In this document: positions 21,901-30,371 of the stretch, one piece after another
How positions within the stretch are numbered: the stretch's first letter is position 1
Layout: each line of letters begins with the position of its first letter
NCBI RefSeq assembly: GCF_009915765.1
Contig: NZ_JAABLQ010000001.1
Location: 992,001-1,056,000, forward strand
Origin: Pannonibacter sp. XCT-53
Lineage (GTDB): Bacteria; Pseudomonadota; Alphaproteobacteria; Rhizobiales; Stappiaceae
DNA length: 64,000 nt
Direction: 5' to 3'
The notes under the pieces: generated by a model
Database searches by the model: none
The model's input: the letters and a program-made list of their open reading frames with translations, nothing else
Told to the model about the DNA's origin: nothing
Translations under genes and position numbers: made by a program

Positions 21901-22251
21901 GTCGTCAGCGCCGATCCCTACCGCGCGCAGATCGTGGCCGTCATGGGCGAGGTGCTGGCCCTCTGGAAGCAGCTGACGGGCAAGGGCAAGGTCGACTTCG
22001 CCGAGGCCAGCGGCATCTGGCGGGTCAGCCTCGACAAGTCGTCGCTGCAGACCCGCACGCTTGACAAGTACCTGATGCTCGAGACGCTGCCGGTCAATCC
22101 GCGCTGGCGCGACGTGCTGCGCTCCGGTGACTACCTGCTCGAACAGGCCGCACGTCCCGATGCGCTCGACACGCCCGCCATCCGCGAGGCGCGCGAGCGG
22201 CTCGCGCGCGATCTCGCGCTGTTGCGACGCCTGTTGCCGGCCGGGGCCTGA
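18901..22251 (+). CDS. chiS: ChiS-like one-component hybrid sensor kinase with C-terminal DNA-binding-type domain
   Basis: 1116 residues from a TTG at 18901 (ATG at 18931 is an alternative). Order: membrane span about 21-44, periplasmic sensor to about 345, second span 349-371, HAMP, coiled coil 420-455, HisKA with His464 (SHELRTPLNG), HATPase (NLITNAVKYG, GTGLGLTI), receiver 720-835 with Asp769 and KPF, second coiled coil, PAS-like domain about 868-965, and a C-terminal domain about 1005-1070 with ASGIWRVSLD, LQTRTLDKYL and NPRWRDVL. Vibrio ChiS has the same order, length and near-identical acceptor positions (H469, D772 from memory), and its C-terminus binds DNA. No partner regulator gene lies nearby. 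It probably senses amino-sugar oligomers through the divergent binding protein. Confidence 0.85.
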   Translation: MSDQGTPDTKMPFLPQGFQTRVMITLILASVLPLALGGWVFFALVNRNITEETYRQVAFARDAKSSEVLQYLTFARREAESIGQSANVRYAVGDFYGFSFAMGQMAATETQAGARLRLLFGVEPGGSTIIPPPAPVGEDILLREALEYANAHRRFHPSFADFIAASEYDNLYLVNTRGRVVYSVAKDAYLGHDLNDMTGPLAALYAKLRVNPQSQALLFSDFVHDPVSGQFVAYLGMNVRLYTTSNATIFFRLPAEGLGRLMQASNVMTLISSRGEVIAATRGAGISTASPAAVPAQMRAPQGIETLTEGLIGVPTLSAWKRLTDPAPGWLVVAESEQARAFATSRRLRDALLLIGIAAIAALVPAALALSRSMTGPIRRLARSATMVANGALDEELPEYDRPLEYADLSRAVTQMRRSLRDQVEVISQKNAELEQHLRQIEEKNAELEEADRMKDRFLAATSHELRTPLNGIIGISETLGAGAMGEFAPAQKSQLHLIALSARRLSRLVDDLLDIYRIREGRMRLDLQPLDVAQSLRNVLQLARPMLTGEPVTLRVDVDGEVPAVHADPVRFEQILFNLITNAVKYGGEGRIEISARRSDGPRGPRVAIAIRDFGPGISPDSLERIFHPLEQITGSGSRAAMQEGTGLGLTIARNLAVLMSGTIEVESTLGEGSTFTVSLPASDQPALPVNRSELHEVLAGPDAVASRPLAEGDSAAPSILLVDDEPINLQVLRNVLLPRGYRVIDCDNGPDALRLVEEYHPDLVVLDVMMSGMSGLDVARHLRRRYSLLDLPIILLTARGRTRDMIAGFEVGANDYVVKPFVKDELVSRIATLLEASRAKRRAEENSELKQEIERRIQVEDALRLSQRRMGQLLEALEDGLVCANPKGVVTFANPAAERWLGEAPVSGQTTLSDLLPDVALAALSGLTGDDDTRRVEAEIDGRRLVLNAFALLPDAGGGIALLLSEAGREAPGLVTSVRDAVDSSLPALASPVADDLDVVSADPYRAQIVAVMGEVLALWKQLTGKGKVDFAEASGIWRVSLDKSSLQTRTLDKYLMLETLPVNPRWRDVLRSGDYLLEQAARPDALDTPAIREARERLARDLALLRRLLPAGA

Positions 22252-22272
22252 CCGCAGGGCCAGGCGCGTCGG

Positions 22273-24195
22273 TCAGGTCGTGCGCGGGGTCCAGAGAACG
22301 CCGGCTGCCGGCAGTTCATTTCCATTGAAAACAACAGGTTCCGGGTTGTAGTTGAAGTAGAACCTGTGCGTTTTCGTGTCGCGCTGCCGCACGCCCTCCG
22401 GCATCGGTGTTACGGTTACGCCGGCGCGGTGTGCGGCCTCGCCCAGAATGCGGGCCAGCGCCACCTCGTCCGGCCAGCCGCCGACATAGGTCATCCGGCC
22501 GCTGCGCACCACCGCCGACGTGCCGTCCTCGGCCCGGATCACCGTCTCGGCGGTCCCCTCCAGACGCTCGCGCCAGCCGACGAAGGCCCCGCCGCCTGCA
22601 AGCGGCACGGGCGCTGCAGCGGGAAGGCTTTCGACCCGTGCAATCCGGCAGTCGAGGCCGGGCAGGGCCGGTGGCAGCGGCACGGGGATCGAGAAATCCG
22701 GCGTCTTGGAGTTGGTCCGGGGGCCGGCGACGATCTCGGCACCGCTGGCCTGCAGCGCCGCGGCAAGCCCCTCGGGCAGGGTGAAGAGCCCCGGCACGAG
22801 CACGAGACCGTAGCCGGTGAAGTCCCGGGCGCTGGCCGGCAGGATGTCGACCGACAGGCCAAGCTGCCGCAAGCCCCGGTACATGGCAAAGGCGAGGCGG
22901 AAGTAGTCGAAGTCCTTGCCCTGCGGCTGGATCGACCAGGCCCAGGCGCTCGGATAGTCGAAGACCAGCGCCACCGGTGCCGGGGCGATGTCGGTCAGCG
23001 GCATGGCCTTCAGCTCCCCTGCCACCTGCTCCGTGGCATGATAGGCCGGGGCGGGAGCGCTGTCGGGCCGCAGCAGGCCGGCGTGCATCTGTTCCTGCGC
23101 GAAGGGAGCCTGGCGCCAGCGGAAGTAGCAGACGGCCTCCGCCCCGTGGGCGAAGGCTTCCCAGGCCCAGAGCCGGGCCATGCCGGGCAGGGGATCCGGG
23201 TTGTAGGGCGCCCAGTTCACCGGGCCGGGCTGCTGTTCCATCACCCACCAGCGCCCCCGCCCGACGGCGCGGTAGAGGTCGTGATGGAACGCCTGGAAAT
23301 CCGGGTGGCCCTGGCGCAGGAAGCGCAGCTTGAACGCCTCGTCCGCTTCCAGCCGGTCGGACAGGAACCCCAGCGGGTAACTGTCCCAGCTGGCGATGTC
23401 GAGATCGGCGCCGACATCGAAATGGTCGAAGTCGACAATGCGCCCCATGTAGTTGTGGGCGATCGGGGCGTCGGTGTAGCGCCGGATGATGTCCGTCTGC
23501 AGCTTGTTGAAGGACACCACCTCGTCGGAGGCAAAGCGCCGGAAATCCATCACATGGGCCGGGTTTGCCTCGGTGACGGTCAGGTTGGGCAGTCCGATGT
23601 CCTCGAAGCTTGCGTATTCCATCGACCAGAACACGTTGCCCCAGGCCCGGTTGAGGGCCTGCGGCGACTGGTACTTGCGCGCCAGCCAGTTGCGGAACGC
23701 GGTCAGCGCCGACGGCGAGTAGGAGACGGTGGTGTCATGGCAGCCGTATTCGTTGTCGGTCTGCCAGGCAGCCACATGCGGGTTGCGGCCATACCGCTCG
23801 GCCAGCAGTGTCACGATGCGCGCGCAGTCCTCCCGGTAGCCGCGATGCGAGAAGCAGTAGTGACGGCGCGAGCCGAAGCCGCGCGGACGGCCCTGGGCGT
23901 CGACGGCCAGCATGTCCGAGTGCCGGGTCAGCATCCAGCGCGGCGGAGTTGCCGTGGGCGTGCCGAGCACGACCTGAAGACCGGCCCCGCCCAGGACGGC
24001 GATGGCGCGATCGAGCCAGTCCCAGTCCATCTTGCCCGGCTCCGGCTCCAGCCGGCTCCAGGCGAATTCGCCGATGCGCACATAAGTCAGGCCGATGGCG
24101 ACCATGCGGGCCGCATCCTCGGCCCATTGGTCCTCGGACCAGTGTTCCGGATAATAGCAGACGCCAAGATGACGGGGTCGGTCGGGTTCGGTCAC
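22273..24195 (-). CDS. Beta-galactosidase, GH42
   Basis: A 640-residue GH42 enzyme. It begins with LGVCYYPEHWSEDQWAEDAARM and shows TPTATPPRWM, the acid/base region WQTDNEYGCHD, and the nucleophile region WWVMEQQPGPVNW. It releases beta-linked galactose from oligosaccharides. The start is GTG at 24195, overlapping the lactonase stop (GTGA). No signal peptide, so it works on imported substrates. Last gene of the galactoside operon, supplying galactose to the dehydrogenase and lactonase route. Confidence 0.94.
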   Translation of the reverse strand: MTEPDRPRHLGVCYYPEHWSEDQWAEDAARMVAIGLTYVRIGEFAWSRLEPEPGKMDWDWLDRAIAVLGGAGLQVVLGTPTATPPRWMLTRHSDMLAVDAQGRPRGFGSRRHYCFSHRGYREDCARIVTLLAERYGRNPHVAAWQTDNEYGCHDTTVSYSPSALTAFRNWLARKYQSPQALNRAWGNVFWSMEYASFEDIGLPNLTVTEANPAHVMDFRRFASDEVVSFNKLQTDIIRRYTDAPIAHNYMGRIVDFDHFDVGADLDIASWDSYPLGFLSDRLEADEAFKLRFLRQGHPDFQAFHHDLYRAVGRGRWWVMEQQPGPVNWAPYNPDPLPGMARLWAWEAFAHGAEAVCYFRWRQAPFAQEQMHAGLLRPDSAPAPAYHATEQVAGELKAMPLTDIAPAPVALVFDYPSAWAWSIQPQGKDFDYFRLAFAMYRGLRQLGLSVDILPASARDFTGYGLVLVPGLFTLPEGLAAALQASGAEIVAGPRTNSKTPDFSIPVPLPPALPGLDCRIARVESLPAAAPVPLAGGGAFVGWRERLEGTAETVIRAEDGTSAVVRSGRMTYVGGWPDEVALARILGEAAHRAGVTVTPMPEGVRQRDTKTHRFYFNYNPEPVVFNGNELPAAGVLWTPRTT

Positions 24196-25049
24196 AGGAT
24201 CACCTGATGTTCTTGCTGGCCACGGGCGATGGCGGGGGCTGCGAAGGTCATGCCGGACAGGGGCCGGGCTGCCCGCTCCCGGGCGGTCAGTCCCTGGCGG
24301 GCTGATGTGCAGTAAAGGGTGGTGAGGTCGGGGCCGCCGAAGGCCGGGCAGGTGGTGTTCGGGGCGTCGAAGGGGACGGTCCGCACAAGACTGCCGTCGG
24401 GCGCATAGGCGGCGACATGGGCGGAGCCCCATTCGGCGATCCACAGCAGGCCGTCCGCGTCCACCACGGCCCCGTCGGGCTCGCGGCCGGCAGCACCCAG
24501 ATCGAGAAACACCTCCGGGTCGGAGGCCGGCCAGCCGCTGGCATCAAGCGCCACGCGCATGACCTTGCCGACGGCGGAATCCGTGAAGAAGGCCGTCTTG
24601 CCGTCGCCCGTGAAGGAGATCGCGTTGGTGATGGTGATGCGCGCAAAGAGCTGGCGCAACTCCCCGCGATACCAGCGATAGATCGCGCCGGCCCCGGCTT
24701 CGGCCTTGTAGCCCATGGTGCCGATCCAGAACCCGCCCTGCGGGTCCGCCCGCCCGTCATTTGACCGGGTCAGGGCGTTGTCGGCCTCCAGCGGACACAG
24801 CGACTGGCTGGTCCCGCGGGCCAGGTCATGGACGCGCAGGTCACGGGCGCTGGCGATCAGGAGACGATCCCGGTCGATCCATCCCGCCGCCGAGACGCAG
24901 ACGTCGAACCGGGTTGCCAGGGTCTCGTCACCGGTCTGGGTGTAGAGGGTCTGGCCGGTGATGTCGAACCAGAAGAGCTGCTGGCGGAGCGGGTGCCACA
25001 GCGGCCCTTCGCCCAGTTCGCAGACGGTTGCGTCGAAAACCGAAGTCAT
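24192..25049 (-). CDS. SMP-30/gluconolactonase family lactonase
   Basis: A 285-residue six-bladed propeller protein of the SMP-30/regucalcin family. It has the N-terminal metal ligand in LGEGPLW, then RSNDGRADPQGGFWIGTMGY, NAISFTGDGKTAFFTDS and DGLLWIAEWG. In this operon it should open D-galactonolactone to D-galactonate after the SDR dehydrogenase. Relatives also act on arabinono- and gluconolactone. It overlaps its neighbours at both ends by 3-4 bp. Confidence 0.88.
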   Translation of the reverse strand: MTSVFDATVCELGEGPLWHPLRQQLFWFDITGQTLYTQTGDETLATRFDVCVSAAGWIDRDRLLIASARDLRVHDLARGTSQSLCPLEADNALTRSNDGRADPQGGFWIGTMGYKAEAGAGAIYRWYRGELRQLFARITITNAISFTGDGKTAFFTDSAVGKVMRVALDASGWPASDPEVFLDLGAAGREPDGAVVDADGLLWIAEWGSAHVAAYAPDGSLVRTVPFDAPNTTCPAFGGPDLTTLYCTSARQGLTARERAARPLSGMTFAAPAIARGQQEHQVIL

Positions 25050-25663
25050 GCCTTGTCTCCTGCCGCTGCCGCCGCATCATAGGCGAGCACCATGGCGCGC
25101 GCGCGTCGCCCCACCTCCTCCACCGGCAGCCCGGGGGTGTAGAGCGCCGTGCCGATGCCGAAGCCGGTGATGCCTGCCTTCAGCCACTGGCCGAAGGTGT
25201 CCGCGCCGGCGCCGCCGACGGCATAGAGATCCGTTCCCGCCGGCAGGACCGCCCGGATTGCCCTGACGCCCTCGGCCCCGAGCAATCCGGCCGGAAACAG
25301 CTTGAGCCCGTCGGCTCCGGCCTTCAGGGCGGCAAAGCACTCGGTCGGCGTCATCACGCCGGGGAAGGACAGGAGACCGGCGGCCTTGGTCGCGCGGATC
25401 ACCTCCGGATCGCAGTTGGGCGAGACCACCAGTCGCGCGCCGATGTCGGCTAGACGGGCCACATCGGCCGCGTCCAGCACGGTGCCGGCACCGATCTCGG
25501 CGCGGGGTCCGAACTGCCGCACCATGGCCGCGATGCTGTCGAACGGGGAGGGAGAATTGAGCGGGACCTCGATCCGGGCAAAGCCTGCGTCGATCAGCGT
25601 TTCGCAGACGGGCAGGCTTTCTGCGGGCGTCAGGCCGCGCAGGATGGCAATGAGCGGGCGCAT
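25046..25663 (-). CDS. dgoA: 2-dehydro-3-deoxy-6-phosphogalactonate aldolase
   Basis: A 205-residue KDPG/KDPGal aldolase, starting PLIAILRGLTPAES. The catalytic Glu32 (RIEVPLNS) and the Schiff-base Lys121 (GLKLFPAG) are present, as is the GVMTPTE segment. It splits KDPGal into pyruvate and glyceraldehyde-3-phosphate. The DgoA rather than Eda assignment rests on the adjoining kinase and the leucine/proline pattern around PLNSP. Its start lies on the last base of the dgoK stop. Confidence 0.93.
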   Translation of the reverse strand: MRPLIAILRGLTPAESLPVCETLIDAGFARIEVPLNSPSPFDSIAAMVRQFGPRAEIGAGTVLDAADVARLADIGARLVVSPNCDPEVIRATKAAGLLSFPGVMTPTECFAALKAGADGLKLFPAGLLGAEGVRAIRAVLPAGTDLYAVGGAGADTFGQWLKAGITGFGIGTALYTPGLPVEEVGRRARAMVLAYDAAAAAGDKA

Positions 25664-26640
25664 CAGGCGCGTCTCCGGGGGGCTTCCATGAGGGTGTGGC
25701 GGGCCAGCGTCAGGCCGGCCAGGGTGAGATCGTCGCCGCCGGCTTCCGCGGCCTCGCAGCCGGCAATCGCCAGTGCTGCGGCGTAGAGGCGGTTGAGGCT
25801 GGAGGCGCCGATCAGCCGGACGGGGCCGACGCGCCGCTCGCCGAGGGCGGCCAGCTCGTTGCCGATCAGGAGACCGGAGAGCCTCGCCCGCGCCACGGCG
25901 GCGCCCATGCCGTGCAGGAGCCCCTCGGCCCGCAGGCGGAACAGGTCCCCCGCCAGTCCGGCCGGCTGGTGGAGCGCTTCGGCGACCGCCTCGGCAAAGG
26001 CGGCGTGATCCCAGGCGTCCTGTCCGCCGAGACCATGGCGCAGCACCGAGTGTCCGGCGATCAGACCGTAGAGTTCTCCGGTCATGAAGGTGGAGAAGCT
26101 CTGGACTTCCCCGCCGCGCACGGTGACCCACTTGGTGTGGGTCCCCGGCAGGCAGGCAAGGCCGGAGAAGCGCGGATCCCCGGCCAGCAGTCCGGCTATC
26201 TGCGTTTCCTCTCCCCGCATCACGTCGGCCGGCGCGTCCTGCTTCAGGCCCGGCACGACCCAGAGGGCGATCCTGGGATCCAGCGTGGTGCCGCGCACCA
26301 TGTGGTCGGCGTTGAGCGGGCCGCAGGGCACGGCCATGTAGGGGGCTTCCACCCAGCCCTGGCGGCTGCCCACCATGCCGCAGGCAATCACGGGTGTCAC
26401 CCGGCCGGTGCCGAGCCAGCGGGTCACCAGGGCCAGCAGCGCCGGCTCGAAGCCGTCGCGGTCCAGACTGGACATTCCGGCATCCGAGGCGGCGCGGGCC
26501 ACCGGCTCGTCGCCGCGCATCGCCCAGGCTCTCAGATGGGTGGTGCCCCAGTCGACCGCGATCCAGTCAACCGCGATCCAGTCGGGCGTCTGGCTCGCCG
26601 GCAGGGTGTCGCTCATGTGCCTGTCCGCCTCTGCCGTCAT
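25663..26640 (-). CDS. dgoK: 2-dehydro-3-deoxygalactonokinase
   Basis: A 325-residue DgoK-family kinase with the N-terminal phosphate loop VDWGTTHLRAW, ACGMVGSRQGW, LPGTHTKWV and FMTGELYGLI. It phosphorylates 2-keto-3-deoxygalactonate at C6. The chosen ATG at 26640 overlaps the SDR stop (ATGA); ATG 26616 is an alternative. The N-terminus carries a 15-bp in-frame tandem duplication that repeats DWIAV just before the phosphate loop, absent from the family as remembered. Confidence 0.92.
   Translation of the reverse strand: MTAEADRHMSDTLPASQTPDWIAVDWIAVDWGTTHLRAWAMRGDEPVARAASDAGMSSLDRDGFEPALLALVTRWLGTGRVTPVIACGMVGSRQGWVEAPYMAVPCGPLNADHMVRGTTLDPRIALWVVPGLKQDAPADVMRGEETQIAGLLAGDPRFSGLACLPGTHTKWVTVRGGEVQSFSTFMTGELYGLIAGHSVLRHGLGGQDAWDHAAFAEAVAEALHQPAGLAGDLFRLRAEGLLHGMGAAVARARLSGLLIGNELAALGERRVGPVRLIGASSLNRLYAAALAIAGCEAAEAGGDDLTLAGLTLARHTLMEAPRRRA
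26551..26580 (-). repeat. 15-bp tandem duplication inside dgoK
   Basis: Plus-strand units gtcgaccgcgatcca (26551-26565) and gtcaaccgcgatcca (26566-26580) differ at one base. They add five codons (IAVDW repeated) in frame, directly before the ATP-binding loop. Confidence 0.85.
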
Positions 26641-27407
26641 CCTGTCACCACAACGCCGCCGTCGATCACCAGCGCCTGGCCCGTCATCATGCGCGAGGCG
26701 CGCGAGGCCAGGAACAGGCAGCCGCCGGCGATGTCCTCCGGTTCGATGGTCTCCTTCAGGCACTGGCGGTCGAGATGGGCGCTGAGACCCTCCGGCGTCA
26801 CCCACATGTCCTTCTGCTTCTGGGTCAGCACCCAGCCCGGAGCCAGGGCATTGATGCGGATCCGGTCCGGGCCAAACTCGCGCGCCAGGCTGCGCGTCAT
26901 GCCGTTGATGGCGGAATTGGCCGAGGTGTAGATCGCGTAGCCGGCGTTGCCCATCATGTAGCTGATGGAGGAGAAATTGATGATCGAGCCGCCGCCGGCT
27001 GCCTTCATGCCCGGGATCACCGCCTGCATGGCGAAGAAATAGGCCTTCAGGTTGATCGCCATCGACCAGTTCCAGTAGTCCTCGGTCACGTCGAGCGTGG
27101 CGTGGCGCTGGTCGTTGGCGGCGTTGTTGACGAGCACGGTGACGGTGCCATGGGCCGCCGCCGCCTGACCGATCGCGGCTTTCAGGGCCTCGATGTCGGT
27201 GATGTCGCAGGGCAGGAACAGCGGCCGGCGTCCGGTCTTGCGCTCCATCTCGTCACAGAAGGCAGTGGCATCGGAGCGCTGCACGAAGGCGACCTTCGAC
27301 CCTTGCCGCAGGAAGGCCTCGGTCAGCGAGGCCCCGATGCCGGAGCCGCCGCCGGTGATGAAGACGGAAGCGCCGTCAAGGTCGGGAAACACGGGCAGGA
27401 AATCCAT
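26637..27407 (-). CDS. SDR, probable D-galactose 1-dehydrogenase, with catalytic Lys replaced by Asn
   Basis: A 256-residue SDR with TGGGSGIGA, NNAAND, and Ser147/Tyr160 in register. The residue four after Tyr160, normally Lys, is Asn164 (YTSAN). From its place between GH36 and DgoK it should oxidise D-galactose (or L-arabinose) to the lactone. The missing lysine could cripple activity or change its mechanism. The codon (AAT) was read directly from 26916-26918. The rest of the fold is intact and in frame, so this is not an obvious pseudogene. Confidence 0.82.
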   Translation of the reverse strand: MDFLPVFPDLDGASVFITGGGSGIGASLTEAFLRQGSKVAFVQRSDATAFCDEMERKTGRRPLFLPCDITDIEALKAAIGQAAAAHGTVTVLVNNAANDQRHATLDVTEDYWNWSMAINLKAYFFAMQAVIPGMKAAGGGSIINFSSISYMMGNAGYAIYTSANSAINGMTRSLAREFGPDRIRINALAPGWVLTQKQKDMWVTPEGLSAHLDRQCLKETIEPEDIAGGCLFLASRASRMMTGQALVIDGGVVVTG

Positions 27408-27421
27408 GGGTCAGCTCCAGG

Positions 27422-29527
27422 TCAGGGAAGGCGCGGGGCAGCGGGATCGAGCCTCTCGCCCTCGAGCATGTAGAGGGTTCCGGGCCAGGCCACGGGCAGG
27501 CTCAGGCCCTGCTGCATCAGGGCGGCGCCCGACAGCTCCACCGCGCCGGCGCGCAGCGCATTCGGGCCGCGGGCCTGGGGCGGACAGTCGCCGGGGTTTG
27601 TCAGCCGCACGCGGTAGCGGGCGCGCGGGTCGAGCCGCGTCAGCCGCAGCGGCAGGGGCAGGCTCTGGCGCGACGTCGCGACCTGGGCGGACCAGACGAC
27701 GAACCTTGCACCGTCCTGCGCCAGCTGCTGCTCGGCCAGCACGGCGGGATCGCTGGCGTCGAGACGCAGGATGTCGGCCGTGACCAGCCAGTCCCGGTTC
27801 GCCTTCCACCAGGCCGTCACCGCGCCGAGGCAGGCGGCCTCCGTGTCCGTCAGCTCCCTCAGGTCCATCTCGAAGCCCATGTGGCGCTGCGCAGCCGTCC
27901 GGGCGCGCAGGCTCATGTCCAGAACCCGGCCGGAGGTGTGGCAGTGCCGCGGGCCGACGTGGCTGCCCGTGACCGCCATGGGCAGGAACAGGGCCGCATC
28001 ATGCTGGATGCGCAGCCGCTCCAGCGCATCGTTGCTGTCCGACAGCCAGACGCGCTGCGTCAGGGCCAGGATCCCGGCATCGATGCGGCCGCCGCCGGAG
28101 GCGCAGCTTTCGATCTCGACGCCCGGATGGGCGGCCCGCAGGCGCGCCAGAAGCTCGTAGATGCCCCGCGTCTGGGCGGCATCGACCACCGGCAACAGCC
28201 GGTTGTGATCCCATTTCAGATAATCGATCGGGTGCTCGGCCAGCAGGGCCGACAGCCGCAGGAACAGATGATCGCGCACATCCGCGCGGGCCAGATCGAG
28301 CACGAGCTGGTTGCGGCCGCGTGTCTGGTCGAGGGGGCCGAGCACCCAGTCGGGATGGGCCCGGAACAGGTCGCTGTCCTCGCTCACCATCTCCGGCTCG
28401 ACCCAGAGGCCGAAGCGCATGCCGAGCGCCTCGACCACCCGGATGAGCGGCATCAGACCGTCCGGCCACTTGCGCCGGTCGACGATCCAGTCGCCCAGAC
28501 TGGAGGTGTCGTCATCGCGCCGGCCGAACCAGCCGTCATCGAGGACGAAGCGTTCCGCTCCGAGCGCGGCCGCCCGCTCGGCAATCGCGGTCAGGCTGTC
28601 GAGGTCGTGGCGGAAATAGACCGCTTCCCAGCAGTTGTAGTGGACCGGCCGCGGGCGCCTGTCGAGCGGTTCGGGCCAGGTGACGATGCGGGTGCGCACG
28701 TCGTGCTGGAAGCGCGTGGCGATGCCGTTCAGACCTTCGCCGGAATAGGTGACGAGCAGTTCGGCGCTCTCGAAGGCAAGGCCCGGTTCCGTCTCCGCGC
28801 CGCCCGCATGGCCGAACTGGACCTGCCGGCGGCCGTCCTGAAGGCCCTCCGCGATCATCCGGTGGCCACCCGACCAGGCATAATGCAGGGCCCAGGCCTC
28901 GCCGGCGGTGTTGCGACAGCCGGGCGCGGTGAAAAGGGCGTAGGGCGGGTGTTCCTGACCGGAGCGACCGGTGCGGCTCTCGCGCACCCGCTGACCGGTG
29001 ACGAAGGGGGTGCGCTCGATCTGGAATTCCCCGATCCAGCGGCCGGCGACGTCGAGGATGTCGCTGACCTCGGCAGCCACCGGCAGCACCGGGGCGGCCA
29101 GCCAGTCCACCCGGACCGGGCTTTCGGCGACGAGCGCGCTGCGCAGGCCGAGGAAGCCGGTCGGATGGACCGTCAGCGTGTGGCGCAGCGTCAGTCCGGC
29201 CGTCGCGTCGCGCGAGACCAGCACCAGCCCCCTTGCATCCTGTTCGGCCAGCTCGAAGCGGAAGCGCGGCGTCAGCACCGTGCCATCTGCCTGACGGAGC
29301 ACGAGGCCGGGCTGGCCCTGCCAGGACCCACCCGGTGTCGGGGTGAGCGACAGGGGCGGCAGCACGTCGAGCATCCCGCCGGTCAGGCACGGTTCGGCTG
29401 CTGCCCGCAGGGCGTGGAGATCCTCGTCCTCGGGCAGCCGCGCGCCCCAGTACACGGCCGCAGGCACGCCGCCGTCGGTCGCAACGACAAGGGTCTGGGT
29501 GGCGGTGTCGAGGCGCCAGCAGGTCAT
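27422..29527 (-). CDS. Alpha-galactosidase, GH36
   Basis: A 701-residue GH36 enzyme with an N-terminal beta-sandwich (about 1-300), a TIM barrel (about 310-620) and a C-terminal beta domain. The nucleophile is Asp440 in LKWDHNR and the acid/base is Asp497 in WLSDSNDALE. ESCASGGGRID and WVEPEMV are also typical. It hydrolyses raffinose/melibiose-type alpha-galactosides. Cytoplasmic, with its ATG overlapping the permease stop (ATGA). It couples import to galactose release. Confidence 0.95.
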   Translation of the reverse strand: MTCWRLDTATQTLVVATDGGVPAAVYWGARLPEDEDLHALRAAAEPCLTGGMLDVLPPLSLTPTPGGSWQGQPGLVLRQADGTVLTPRFRFELAEQDARGLVLVSRDATAGLTLRHTLTVHPTGFLGLRSALVAESPVRVDWLAAPVLPVAAEVSDILDVAGRWIGEFQIERTPFVTGQRVRESRTGRSGQEHPPYALFTAPGCRNTAGEAWALHYAWSGGHRMIAEGLQDGRRQVQFGHAGGAETEPGLAFESAELLVTYSGEGLNGIATRFQHDVRTRIVTWPEPLDRRPRPVHYNCWEAVYFRHDLDSLTAIAERAAALGAERFVLDDGWFGRRDDDTSSLGDWIVDRRKWPDGLMPLIRVVEALGMRFGLWVEPEMVSEDSDLFRAHPDWVLGPLDQTRGRNQLVLDLARADVRDHLFLRLSALLAEHPIDYLKWDHNRLLPVVDAAQTRGIYELLARLRAAHPGVEIESCASGGGRIDAGILALTQRVWLSDSNDALERLRIQHDAALFLPMAVTGSHVGPRHCHTSGRVLDMSLRARTAAQRHMGFEMDLRELTDTEAACLGAVTAWWKANRDWLVTADILRLDASDPAVLAEQQLAQDGARFVVWSAQVATSRQSLPLPLRLTRLDPRARYRVRLTNPGDCPPQARGPNALRAGAVELSGAALMQQGLSLPVAWPGTLYMLEGERLDPAAPRLP

Positions 29528-30369
29528 TTCACCGCTCCGAGCGTCAGGCCGGCGATGAAATGCTTCTGCATCAGGAAGAACATCAGCACCGGCGGCAGGG
29601 CCGCGATGATCGAGCCGGCCGAAACCAGATGCCAGGCAGCCACCCACTGGCCGTTCAGCGAGTAGAGGCCGGCGGTCACGGGCTGCGTCGCCGCGCCGGT
29701 CGTCAGCACGGTGGCCCAGAAATAGTCGTTCCAGATGAAGGTGAAGACCAGCACGGACAGGGCGGCAATCGCCGGGCGCATCAGCGGCAGCACCACGTAC
29801 CAGAAGATCCGGATTTCGCTGACGCCTTCCACGCGCGCGGCCTCGATCAGCTCGTAGGGCAGGGCGCGGATGAAGTTGCGCATGAACAGGGTGCAGAACC
29901 CGGTCTGGAAGGCGATGTGGAACAGCGCCAGCCCGAGCGTCGTGTCATAGAGGCCGAGCTGCAGCGTCAGGTCGCGCACGGGGACCATCAGGATCTGGAA
30001 CGGCACGAAGTTTCCGGCGACGAACAGGAAGAAGATCAGCACGTTGCCGCGGAACTTGTACACCGCCAGCGCAAAGCCCGTCATGCAGGACAGGGCGACA
30101 GCGCCGATCACCGTCGGGATCGTCACCTTGAAGGAATTGAGGATGTAGCTGGCGATCGGCGAATTGCGGAAGACCGCCAGGTAGTTGTCGAAGGCGATGG
30201 CGGAGGGCAGGCCGAAATAGTTGCCCGCCGCCAGGTCGGACGAGGGCCGCACCGACGTCATGGCGACACCGATCAGCGGCAGGAGCCACAGGATCAGGGC
30301 GATCGGCAGGGCGATCTGGTAGAGGACGCGAGCCTGGGGGCTGGCCTGCTGGATCGGACGGGGAAACAT
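29524..30369 (-). CDS. Sugar ABC transporter permease (CUT1, MalG type)
   Basis: A 281-residue permease with six membrane spans and the EAARVEGVSEIRIFWYVVLPLMRPA coupling loop typical of MalG/LacG-like subunits. The start MFPRPIQQ at 30369 is 2 bp after the upstream permease stop. It works with the other permease, the binding protein and an ATPase encoded across the regulator at 33579. Confidence 0.93.
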   Translation of the reverse strand: MFPRPIQQASPQARVLYQIALPIALILWLLPLIGVAMTSVRPSSDLAAGNYFGLPSAIAFDNYLAVFRNSPIASYILNSFKVTIPTVIGAVALSCMTGFALAVYKFRGNVLIFFLFVAGNFVPFQILMVPVRDLTLQLGLYDTTLGLALFHIAFQTGFCTLFMRNFIRALPYELIEAARVEGVSEIRIFWYVVLPLMRPAIAALSVLVFTFIWNDYFWATVLTTGAATQPVTAGLYSLNGQWVAAWHLVSAGSIIAALPPVLMFFLMQKHFIAGLTLGAVK

Positions 30370-30371
30370 GC

